Shown one piece after another: positions 27,251 through 34,716 of a stretch of 64,000 nucleotides of DNA. Numbering within the stretch: the first letter of the stretch is position 1; every line of letters begins with the position of its first letter. The translations under genes and the position numbers were made by a program. Source of the stretch: Halovivax cerinus (GTDB lineage: Archaea > Halobacteriota > Halobacteria > Halobacteriales > Natrialbaceae); NCBI RefSeq assembly GCF_024498195.1, contig NZ_CP101824.1, forward strand, positions 2,914,001 to 2,978,000. Reading direction: 5' to 3'. A model generated the notes under the pieces. The model saw nothing but the letters and a program-made list of their open reading frames with translations. It had not been told where the DNA came from and searched no databases.

Positions 27251-28231
27251 GTGAACCTGGAGGCAATTTCGCTCGGAAACCACGAGTTCGAGGGGGAGAA
27301 TAACGCCTACCTCCTCGAATCGGAGGGGCAGACGGCGTTGATCGACACGGGCATTCACCGGCCGGACATTCGGGAACAACTGGTGGCTGGTGTGGAGTCG
27401 ACCGGACAGTCGATCGGGGACATCGGCGTCGTGGTCCTGACGCATCACCACCACGATCACGCGGCGCTAGCCGGTTCGATCGCAAACGAAGCCGGCGTAC
27501 CCGTCTACGCACACGAACGGACGGCACCGCTCGTATCGCGCGATCCAGACGCACTTGAGGAGTACGACGAGTTACAGGAGCACCGATTCGAATCCTGGGG
27601 CATGCCGGCAGAGAAACGAGACGAACTGCGTTCGTTCTTCGACGCGATCCCGCCGATCGAAGCGCCCGAGGACCTCGTCGTGATCGACGACGGCGACGAC
27701 ATCGAGATTGGTGACGTCACGCTCTCTGTAACCCACGCGCCGGGGCACGCGGCTGGTCATTGCACGTTCGGGTTCGAACGAGACGGCTCCGCGGAAGCGT
27801 TCGTCGGCGACGTGATCTTGCCGGTCTACACGCCGAACGTCGGTGGCGCCGACCTCCGCCTCGAACGACCGTTAGAGCGCTACGTTGAGACGCTCGCTGC
27901 GATCGTGGAGACCGAGTACGATCGGGTCTGGCCCGGCCACAGGGAGGTGATCGAGTCGCCCGCGGCGCGCGCACGGACGATCGTCGAGCACCACCACGAA
28001 CGAACCGACAACGTACTCTCAGTGCTTCGTACCGTTGAATCGGCGACACCCTGGGAGGTGAGCGCCGAACTCTTCGGGTCGCTCGAGAACATTCACATCC
28101 TCCACGGTCCTGGCGAAGCGTTCGCTCACCTCGACCACCTGGCTCGGGCCGGCGCGGTGGAGGTGACGAACGACGGGTATCGACTCGGTGCCGAGGACGT
28201 CACGGCGGCGGACGTCCTTCCGACGCTGTGA
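27251..28231 (+). CDS. MBL-fold metallohydrolase
   Basis: 326 residues starting with GTG. The metallo-beta-lactamase motif LTHHHHDHAALAG (about 60-72) is complete, followed by APGHAAGHCTFGF, VGDVILP and VWPGHREVI for the remaining metal ligands. The C-terminal 70 residues form a winged-helix-like region (TDNVLSVLRTVESATPWEV). This matches the LACTB2-like group that includes glyoxalase-II-type hydrolases and RNases. Substrate not deducible. The GTG is preferred because a TATA-like gatacgta sits about 28 bp upstream. Confidence 0.88.
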   Translation: MNLEAISLGNHEFEGENNAYLLESEGQTALIDTGIHRPDIREQLVAGVESTGQSIGDIGVVVLTHHHHDHAALAGSIANEAGVPVYAHERTAPLVSRDPDALEEYDELQEHRFESWGMPAEKRDELRSFFDAIPPIEAPEDLVVIDDGDDIEIGDVTLSVTHAPGHAAGHCTFGFERDGSAEAFVGDVILPVYTPNVGGADLRLERPLERYVETLAAIVETEYDRVWPGHREVIESPAARARTIVEHHHERTDNVLSVLRTVESATPWEVSAELFGSLENIHILHGPGEAFAHLDHLARAGAVEVTNDGYRLGAEDVTAADVLPTL

Positions 28232-28561
28232 GTCGATCGGCGAGACGGGTACCCTGGCGGATACGGCCGCTGGATACAACGACAGTGTCCAATCCGCCGC
28301 TTCCGGGGACGACACCTAGAGACAGGACGCTCTCACGAAGGGCTGATCTCGTCCGCTCACGTGTGACGATCGACTTCCGACATTGCTGATCGACCTCCGA
28401 CATTGCCGATCGACTTCCGCCGTGTGACAACTACGTGATCATATTCGTTCGAAAATGGAACTGTGATCGATACGCTGCGTGACCCACGAATTCCACCGAT
28501 CCGGCGAAAGCCCGTCTCGGTCGACTGTGACGAGACGTCTCTCGGGTGGACGCGAGACTCG
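28232..28561. other. gene-free spacer with tandem repeat
   Basis: 330 bp between the convergent MBL-fold and acidic-protein genes. It holds a three-copy 20-bp repeat and otherwise nothing recognised. Confidence 0.55.
28368..28427. repeat. 20-bp tandem repeat, three copies
   Basis: Units at 28368, 28388 and 28408, each starting gatcgac-t/c-tccg; the first two read gatcgacttccgacattgct and a two-base variant, and the third is diverged at its end. Confidence 0.9.
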
Positions 28562-29476
28562 TCAATCCTCCTCGTTCGCCTCGTCTCCAGGGTCGTCACC
28601 GTCAACAGATTCGGTCGGCCCCGTGTCGGTCTGCGACGAGTCGGGAGCGTCGGTACCGTTCGGCTCCTCGACGTCCGCCTCGTCGGATTCCGACGGGGTC
28701 GAATCGCTTACATCGGGAGATTCCGATTCATCCGCACGAGTGTCTTCCGATCGATCGGTACCATCGGTTTTCGGTCGATCTGCACCGGCGTCTGCCGATT
28801 CGACCGTGTCGTGTTCTGTCGATCCGTTTCTCCCGTCGTCGGCGCCGTATCGATCACGGAGTGTCTGGAGCTCGGCGTCCACGTCGACGTGATCGCCGGC
28901 TGACGTCGGTTGTCGACCGTCAGATCGCTCTCCGTCGTGTTTCCCACGGTCGGCTGCTTCGTCCGGGTCCGTGTCGGGCGATCCGTCGTCTATCTCGATA
29001 CGGTAGCCATCGGATCGGTTCTCCGGGGAGTGATCCGAGAGGCGGCGGTCTATCTCCTCGTACAGCGAGCGAGTTCGTTCGAGCAGGGCGCGCGTCTCCG
29101 CGTCGGACGAATCTCCGAGCCGATTCTGGATCTCGTCGATCGTCTCCCCCATCCGGTCTACGATCGGTGCGGCGGTACGATCGATGCTGGACCCGTCTCC
29201 GGTCGCCTCCCGAAGGCGGGTGTTCACGTCGCGCCCTCGGCGGACGGCGCGGGACCCTCGTTGCAACAGTGTGAGCGCCCGTATCTGGGCTTCGAGGAGC
29301 CCGATCAGGGCCGGAATCGCGCGTTCGTCGGTCACTTTGAGAACGTCGTCGAGCGTGGGGAGTTCTCGAGAACGCGCAGGCGGTTCGTCACCGGCGGTGT
29401 CCGCTATCGTCCCTTCGAGGCCTCGAATCGCCGCCGCGAGGTCTTCCAGTGCGACCGCGATATCGTCCCGACTCAT
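28562..29476 (-). CDS. acidic haloarchaeal protein of unknown function (DUF7547-like)
   Basis: 304 residues from the ATG at 29476; a TTG at 29497 would add 7. The N-terminal third is helical and conserved-looking (DDIAVALEDLAAAIRGLE, LPTLDDVLKVTDERAIPALI, LLEAQIRALTLLQRG) and resembles a halobacterial family I recall as DUF7547. Residues about 110-165 could form a coiled coil (MGETIDEIQNRLGD, LYEEIDRRLSD). The last 140 residues are a disordered Asp/Ser/Thr/Glu tail. No catalytic motif is seen. Divergent from the DUF7504-like gene. Confidence 0.7.
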   Translation of the reverse strand: MSRDDIAVALEDLAAAIRGLEGTIADTAGDEPPARSRELPTLDDVLKVTDERAIPALIGLLEAQIRALTLLQRGSRAVRRGRDVNTRLREATGDGSSIDRTAAPIVDRMGETIDEIQNRLGDSSDAETRALLERTRSLYEEIDRRLSDHSPENRSDGYRIEIDDGSPDTDPDEAADRGKHDGERSDGRQPTSAGDHVDVDAELQTLRDRYGADDGRNGSTEHDTVESADAGADRPKTDGTDRSEDTRADESESPDVSDSTPSESDEADVEEPNGTDAPDSSQTDTGPTESVDGDDPGDEANEED

Positions 29477-29660
29477 ACCGGTATCGTCACCGTCCAACGG
29501 AATAAGCGTCCGGTTCCCCCGGTTTGGACGATACGTATCGGTACTCCGCGGGGAAGCACGATTCGAGGCGCCGAATTACCCGCCTGTCGCTTCGATGCGA
29601 TATGGATGCCGAGTATAAATTACCGTTGGATGCACCTAACAGATGATTTTATGGCCGCAA

Positions 29661-29668
29661 TACTTATT
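29661..29668 (+). promoter_or_regulatory. TATA element for the DUF7504-like gene
   Basis: tacttatt in an AT-rich stretch, centred 30 bp before the ATG at 29695; typical leaderless haloarchaeal promoter. Confidence 0.65.
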
Positions 29669-29694
29669 TGCAATTGAATCAATTTACTGATTGA

Positions 29695-30345
29695 ATGGGT
29701 AGCGAGCTTGGGGTTGGCGTGCCAGAGAGCACATCGTTCGCGCAGGCGCTGGGAACGCTCAAACGAAATGGCAGCAACGTACTGCTCGTCGGCGAACCGG
29801 TCGCGACGACCCACGAACACGTCTGCGACACGTTTCTCGGCTCGAACGACTCGGCCCAGCGGCGGATCGTCGTCTCGACTGACCGGACGCGAATTCCACG
29901 CGATGGGTCGACGGACACCGACTATCTCGTGCTCGACCCCGAATCGTCGGCGTCGGCCCTGGATCTCTCGCCGAGCGAGTCGATTACCGAACTGTCCGTC
30001 CTCGGGATGGTCGGTCGTGAGTTCGTCAATCGGGTCGACGAACTCGACCGACTCGATGACCTGGATCCGGCCACGCTCCGGGTCTGCGTGAACGCGGTGG
30101 ACGAACTCCTGGAGCGACACGATTCGGAAGTGGTCTTTCGCCTGCTCCACGTCATCACGACACGCACCCGACGCAGCCGCGGAATGGGACACTATCACCT
30201 GCCGATCGATCGTGAGTCAGAAGCCGTTCGACTCTTCGAACCACTCTTCGACGCGGTCGTGTGTCTTCGGACGATCGGTGGGGAACTGGAACACCGATGG
30301 CACCTTCGAGATGGCGAGACGTCGACGGACTGGATTCCGCTGTGA
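29695..30345 (+). CDS. DUF7504-like RecA-fold protein
   Basis: 216 residues. The layout SFAQALGTLKRNGSNVLLVG, HVCDTFLG, RRIVVSTDRTRIP, LSVLGMVGREFVNRVDEL and RVCVNAVDELLERHDSE follows a KaiC/RecA-like fold without a Walker A lysine. This matches the many haloarchaeal DUF7504 (formerly HTR-like) proteins, which often occur beside signalling genes. Role unknown; possibly a non-hydrolysing adaptor. Strong upstream TATA. The next gene begins 235 bp downstream with its own promoter. Confidence 0.72.
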   Translation: MGSELGVGVPESTSFAQALGTLKRNGSNVLLVGEPVATTHEHVCDTFLGSNDSAQRRIVVSTDRTRIPRDGSTDTDYLVLDPESSASALDLSPSESITELSVLGMVGREFVNRVDELDRLDDLDPATLRVCVNAVDELLERHDSEVVFRLLHVITTRTRRSRGMGHYHLPIDRESEAVRLFEPLFDAVVCLRTIGGELEHRWHLRDGETSTDWIPL

Positions 30346-30543
30346 GTACCGGAGAGCCGTCAGTCGATGAGCGCCGAGGTGTCCCCGGACCACCCGTCGG
30401 TGCTCCGATCGAGCCACGAATCGGACGGTGATTCGGAGTTCAGTGTGAATCGGTGTCTGTCGCACGGTTCGGCGGGTCGCCGCCGCGGCGTAACGCCCGG
30501 ATTACCCTCTCCTCAGCGTCTCTCGTTCGAATCGGCAACAAAC

Positions 30544-30551
30544 ACTATATG
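30544..30551 (+). promoter_or_regulatory. TATA element for the membrane-anchored acidic protein gene
   Basis: actatatg centred about 32 bp upstream of the ATG at 30580. It supports that start over in-frame codons further upstream. Confidence 0.6.
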
Positions 30552-30579
30552 GCGATCGTTCGATTGCCGTATCAGTACT

Positions 30580-32670
30580 ATGGTCGCAGTCGACGCACAG
30601 ATTCTCGGCGGTGTTGCGGTGACGGTGTTGCTCGCCCTCCTGTTCTTCGGCGTCGTCGTCCTCTGGGACGTCGCACTGGCGCTTCGCGGCGTGGCGGACA
30701 AGGTCGACAAACTCGAAGATACGGTCGACGACGATCTCACGGACCTGGAACGAGCGGTGGCCGGTTCGTCGGGGGCCGGCGGTCCGCAGGTACACCTTCG
30801 CGGTGGAGGAACGATTACCCCGGGTGGGACGCACACGGCCCCCCAGGCGGACTCCCGAGCGCAGACAACCGAGCGACCCACGCAACCGTCGCACGTATCG
30901 ACTCCGGGACAGCGGTCCGGTGCCCCACGGTCCGAACCGCGCGCGGATCGACGGACCTCCCCTGAAGCACGGCAGGCGAACACCGGTCCCGACCACCGAC
31001 CGACCGACGGTGCCGACGAACGTTCTGACGAACCGGTAGAGTCAGATACCGACGTGGCGGAGCGATCTGAGTCGACTGACGAGTCGCCCAGGGACGAATC
31101 GACCGCTTCGCGCGAACGCCTCGGTGCGGATCCGACACCCGTCAACCGATCCCATCGCGACCCCCGTGAGACGGACTCGAGCCGGACAGATCGAGACGAG
31201 CGATCGGAAGTGAGTAATCGCGGACGGTTCGTCGCGTCACCCGACAGAACCCCGTGGTACCGAACGGAACTCGATCGGGCGGCCGTCAGCGACGGTCGGT
31301 CCCCGATCGCCGGTGAACTCGAATCCGGTGACGCCCCTGAAACGCCATCGGGCGACGTCACCGTGGAGACCGACGGACCACCGAACGAGAGTGACGATCC
31401 GATCGTGGTCGATCGGGACGGTGCCGCGTCGATGAGTCCATCTGACGATGGTTCCGGTTCAGCAGGCACGGACGCGTCCCTGTCGTCGGGATCGGAATCG
31501 GACGGAATCGGTGAACGGGAAGGGGAGGAGGAGCCCACTGATGCGTCTCCATCCCTGGATACCGAGACGGCCACAGACGAAACCACTGCTGCATCGACCG
31601 ACGACGACGGCGGACGGAACGCTGTCACCAGCGACCACCACGACGCCGTCGATCGGGACGATCCCACTGCCGCAGAGTCGACCGAAGACGGGTCGATCGT
31701 GACGACGTCGGAGAACGCTGCTGGGACAGAACATGGCGACGACGAACGGTCGATCGTCAGAGACGTCCAGTCTGACACGGAACCGAGTGACGACGTCGAG
31801 GCTGGCCGCAGTGAGGGGGCTGAAACGGACACCCCGGTCGAGGAAGGAGTGACCGAATCGGCGGCGTCAGACGACGGAGCGGTGACCGAGGAGGCGGCGG
31901 GCGCTGACGACGAGGCGGCGGGCGCTGACGACGAAGCGGCGGGCGATGACGACGAGGCGGCGGGCGCTGACGACGAAGCGGGCATGGGTGGTGACGAAGC
32001 ACCTGTGCCGGAGACCGATTCACCGACGCCGATCGTGGATCGCGTGGAATCGGAATCGGATCCCCAATCTGGCACCGACGAGGACGCCTCGAATTCTGGA
32101 TCCGGTAGCGACACCACGGCCGCCGGGCAGAGCGAAACTGCGGGTGACGACCCGACCGCAGCGGACGACGAATCGGAGACGGGGGACGACCCCTCTCTTC
32201 AGGACGGCGATGAACCAGGCGACGGTTCAGAGACGGGTGATGGGTTCGAAACGGATGATACCCTCGACCCGGACGACGGAATCGAGTTCACGTTCGAAGA
32301 GTTTTCCCCGCCGGAGACGACTGAGCCGTCGATCACGATCGACGACGCCGTCGAGGCGATCAACGACAGTGTTCCGGAGCTATCGCGCTCCACTCACGGT
32401 GTCGACGCGTCGGCCGAGGTAGACGACGACGCCGTCGTTCTCGTCTACGACCTCGAAACGACCGACGCGACGGACGCGTCGACGCGCCTGCTCCGCTACC
32501 AGTTACAGAGCTTCGCTGCCCAAAGCGACGCCGACGTCGACGTCACGGTCTCCGGGAACCGAATCGTCGTCGACATCCCGGACGCTGACGGGACCGACGT
32601 CTCACAGTGGGAGGCAGCCATCGTCGAAGTCATCGACCGAACACTCTATCTCTCTGACACCGGCGAGTAA
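30580..32670 (+). CDS. membrane-anchored, highly acidic protein of unknown function
   Basis: 696 residues. One N-terminal transmembrane helix (GGVAVTVLLALLFFGVVVLW, about 9-29) is followed by a short coiled coil (VADKVDKLEDTVDDDLTDLE). About 500 residues are disordered, rich in Asp, Glu, Ser, Thr and Arg, with an internal Glu/Ala/Asp repeat (EAAGADD, four or five copies, near 31890-31985). The last 110 residues form a folded domain (ITIDDAVEAINDSVPEL ... ADVDVTVSGNRIVVDIPDAD) that I do not recognise. Most of the protein is probably cytoplasmic, acting as a tether that positions the C-terminal domain away from the membrane. Function unknown. Confidence 0.75.
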   Translation: MVAVDAQILGGVAVTVLLALLFFGVVVLWDVALALRGVADKVDKLEDTVDDDLTDLERAVAGSSGAGGPQVHLRGGGTITPGGTHTAPQADSRAQTTERPTQPSHVSTPGQRSGAPRSEPRADRRTSPEARQANTGPDHRPTDGADERSDEPVESDTDVAERSESTDESPRDESTASRERLGADPTPVNRSHRDPRETDSSRTDRDERSEVSNRGRFVASPDRTPWYRTELDRAAVSDGRSPIAGELESGDAPETPSGDVTVETDGPPNESDDPIVVDRDGAASMSPSDDGSGSAGTDASLSSGSESDGIGEREGEEEPTDASPSLDTETATDETTAASTDDDGGRNAVTSDHHDAVDRDDPTAAESTEDGSIVTTSENAAGTEHGDDERSIVRDVQSDTEPSDDVEAGRSEGAETDTPVEEGVTESAASDDGAVTEEAAGADDEAAGADDEAAGDDDEAAGADDEAGMGGDEAPVPETDSPTPIVDRVESESDPQSGTDEDASNSGSGSDTTAAGQSETAGDDPTAADDESETGDDPSLQDGDEPGDGSETGDGFETDDTLDPDDGIEFTFEEFSPPETTEPSITIDDAVEAINDSVPELSRSTHGVDASAEVDDDAVVLVYDLETTDATDASTRLLRYQLQSFAAQSDADVDVTVSGNRIVVDIPDADGTDVSQWEAAIVEVIDRTLYLSDTGE

Positions 32671-32836
32671 CGCACACGTCCATCGAGTCTCACCTGATCG
32701 CCCCCCTCGGTCGGATCCCCTAGATCGTGTCGACAGATCCTCACTACTTTTAGTCGCCCAGTGGAACGATCGCGCCCCGGTCGCGTGCGAACCCGTCGAT
32801 CGAGCCCTTTTTCGTGGTGGCCGATCCAGTCCGTCT

Positions 32837-33598
32837 GTGCGTATCGAGAACAGCTTCATTCCCGTGCGGGGCGTCGGGGAGAAGACCGAACGCAAACTGT
32901 GGAAGGCGGGGGTGACACACTGGGACGAGTTCGAGCACGACGTTGTCGGTCCGACGCTTTCGACTCGTATCGAGACGTTTATCGAAACTGCCAGCGATCG
33001 ACTCGAACGGGCCCAGTACGGGTTCTTCGCCGACTGCCTCCCAGCAAACTCCCAGTGGCGGCTCTTCGAGAACGCAGGATCGGACGCCTGTTATCTCGAC
33101 ATCGAGACGACCGGATTGAGTCGCCACCGGGACGTGGTCACGACCGTATCGATGCACCAGGGCGGGTCGACCGAAACGCTCGTTCGAGGGCGCGACCTCA
33201 CGCGGCAGCGACTGGCGGAGCGACTGGCCGATGCTCCCTTGCTCGTCACGTTCAACGGACGACGGTTCGACGTGCCGTTCATCGAGCACGCCTTCGACCT
33301 GGACCTCCAGGTGCCACACATGGATCTCTACTCCGCTTGCCGTACCGTCGGGTTGTCCGGTGGTCTCTCCGACGTCGAACGTCAGTTCGGAATCGAACGG
33401 GACGACCCAGATATCTCGGGCCGGGACGCCGTCCGCCTGTGGCACGAGTACGAACGCGGCGACGAGGCGGCGCTCGAGACGCTCGTCCGCTACAACCAGG
33501 CAGACACGATCAACCTGGAACCGATCGCGCGCGACGTCACGAGTCGACTCCACGACTCGGTGTTCGGGACCGTTCGACGATCGGGCGACGAGACGTGA
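32837..33598 (+). CDS. RNase H-like (YprB-type) 3'-5' exonuclease
   Basis: 253 residues starting with GTG, no upstream ATG available. Residues 1-75 contain a helix-hairpin-helix-like segment (FIPVRGVGEKTERKLWKAG). The exonuclease domain shows YLDIETTGLS (D-x-E), LVTFNGRRFDVPFIE, MDLYSACRTV and YNQADTINLEPIA, the DEDD ligands of the YprB group. Probably a DNA or RNA 3'-5' exonuclease. It is preceded by the acidic membrane protein gene at 165 bp. Confidence 0.85.
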   Translation: MRIENSFIPVRGVGEKTERKLWKAGVTHWDEFEHDVVGPTLSTRIETFIETASDRLERAQYGFFADCLPANSQWRLFENAGSDACYLDIETTGLSRHRDVVTTVSMHQGGSTETLVRGRDLTRQRLAERLADAPLLVTFNGRRFDVPFIEHAFDLDLQVPHMDLYSACRTVGLSGGLSDVERQFGIERDDPDISGRDAVRLWHEYERGDEAALETLVRYNQADTINLEPIARDVTSRLHDSVFGTVRRSGDET

Positions 33599-33623
33599 CG
33601 CGCCGCTGGTACCGACGCGGTGG

Positions 33624-33896
33624 CTACTGGACGTTCGGATCGACGACGGAGACGGTCCCCTCGCTCGTCACCTCGACTTCGTACCCGCAGAAGCGAAAGC
33701 AAACCGACCCCTTCGTCGTGCTATCGGACGCAAACAACGCGTCCAGCGCGTCCGGATCACACACCCGATAGAGCGAGTCGTACTCAGGCGGTCTGAGTGC
33801 CGTCGGATCGACGCCCTCGTGTTCTGCGACCGCCGTGACGATCGCGATACTCGGTGGCTCTTCTACCCCCCGGGATCGGTCCGCTGAGGCCAGCAT
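33624..33896 (-). CDS. HalOD1 output-domain protein
   Basis: 90-residue stand-alone HalOD1 domain: PSIAIVTAVAEHEGVDPTAL, PPEYDSLYRVCDPDALDALF, and the beta-hairpin VCFRFCGYEVEVTSEGTVSV. In haloarchaea this domain is an output module of signalling systems and also occurs alone. The start at 33896 is supported by a TATA at the leaderless distance. Convergent with the exonuclease gene (25 bp apart). Confidence 0.82.
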   Translation of the reverse strand: MLASADRSRGVEEPPSIAIVTAVAEHEGVDPTALRPPEYDSLYRVCDPDALDALFASDSTTKGSVCFRFCGYEVEVTSEGTVSVVDPNVQ

Positions 33897-34321
33897 TGGC
33901 ACACTCCAACCCTCCGGTAGCCATAAACCTACCGAGATCTGTCTATTCTTCCAAAAATTTGTAACTGAATCCGCCAATTGACTATTTAGAATTCTGAGAT
34001 ATGCAGAAACCGCTCTATGGGCCAGATAGACCAGCACGACAGTCACACGGTTGGTGCCGAGACGGCGGTCGGAGCGTCTGCTATCGGGTCCCACTCCTCA
34101 CAAGCTGGATCTGCGCATCCTTCGACTACCCCCGTGTCTCACTATCGTATACGTGGACAGGACCCGTGGAATTGGATGTCCAACCGTGGCTACGACAGTC
34201 TCCACCGAAAAATTCTGGGGAACTCGTAATTCGAGGCGGGAACTCCTTTTTTGCTGGACAGCCCCCATCCGCTCCGCTCACCGTTGGTGTCCTCGCGATA
34301 CGAACGAAGTGTCCCCCTCGC
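33897..34321. other. gene-free AT-richer spacer
   Basis: Upstream region of the HalOD1 gene; 33930-34010 is notably AT-rich. No convincing reading frame. It grades into the tRNA-associated repeat region at about 34260. Confidence 0.55.
33921..33928 (-). promoter_or_regulatory. TATA element for the HalOD1 gene
   Basis: gtttatgg on the minus strand, centred 28 bp from the start at 33896. Confidence 0.6.
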
Positions 34322-34619
34322 AAGCCAGGGGTGGATTGTGAACCACCTGAATTTCGGTCGCTTTGCTCCCTCGTTCCGTACTTCACATCCCACGTCCGCA
34401 CTTCGCGCCTCCCTTCGTTCGACGCAGACTGCCTCGCGGTTCGCTCCGCTCATTGCTCGGGACACCGTGATTCTCACTCCGTTCGAATCACGCAAGCCAG
34501 GGGTGGATTGTGAACCACGGTCGATCGCTTCCGCGCTCACTCCGTTCGCGAGACTGCGCTCTCCCTGATTCAAATCCCACAGACGGATCGTGCCGCTCGC
34601 GAATTGCTCGCGGCACCGA
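34322..34619 (-). repeat. repeat-rich 3' flank of tRNA-Thr with partial tRNA-tail copies
   Basis: Two identical 23-bp copies of a sequence related to the tRNA-Thr 3' end (T arm plus acceptor strand) lie at 34324-34346 and 34495-34517. Both carry the same altered T-stem (ggattgtgaacc instead of ggatttgaaccc), so one copy arose from the other. Each is paired with an inverted T-arm-like sequence (ttcacatcccac near 34382, ttcaaatcccac near 34569). Hairpins with purine-rich loops lie between them, for example the perfect 8-bp stem at 34466-34492. No complete second tRNA is present. Confidence 0.8.
34590..34616 (-). other. hairpin 3 nt downstream of tRNA-Thr
   Basis: 27 nt with a 7-bp perfect stem (GTGCCGC/GCGGCAC) and a 13-nt loop, GAGCAATTCGCGA, on the tRNA strand. 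It ends 3 nt from the discriminator base. The counterpart after tRNA-Ser has the same geometry and a near-identical loop. Confidence 0.8.
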
Positions 34620-34693
34620 AGCCAGGGGTGGGATTTGAACCCACGAAGTCTCGATTACAAGTCGAGTGCATGAACCGCCCATGCTCCCCTGGC
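34620..34693 (-). tRNA. tRNA-Thr (anticodon UGU)
   Basis: 74 nt. Acceptor GCCAGGG/CCCTGGC, anticodon stem CTCGA/TCGAG with loop CTTGTAA (anticodon TGT), T arm GTGGG-TTCAAAT-CCCAC, discriminator T as in archaeal tRNA-Thr. The CCA end is not encoded. The D arm is unusual: positions 8 and 14 are both G, and the stem GCATG/CATGC can form five pairs. No intron. Confidence 0.88.
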
Positions 34694-34716
34694 GCGACGT
34701 GGCACGCAATCGGTGG

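Noticed and set aside
34246-34252. Run of T residues as a transcription terminator
   Set aside because: No plus-strand gene ends nearby, so there is no transcript it could plausibly terminate.
34001-34513. Plus-strand open frames through the tRNA-associated repeats
   Set aside because: They translate hairpin and tRNA-tail DNA, have no conserved features and cross structured repeats.
34324-34517. Additional tRNA genes at the tRNA-Thr tail copies
   Set aside because: Only T-arm and acceptor 3' strand are present; no anticodon or D arm can be formed, so they are fragments and not genes.
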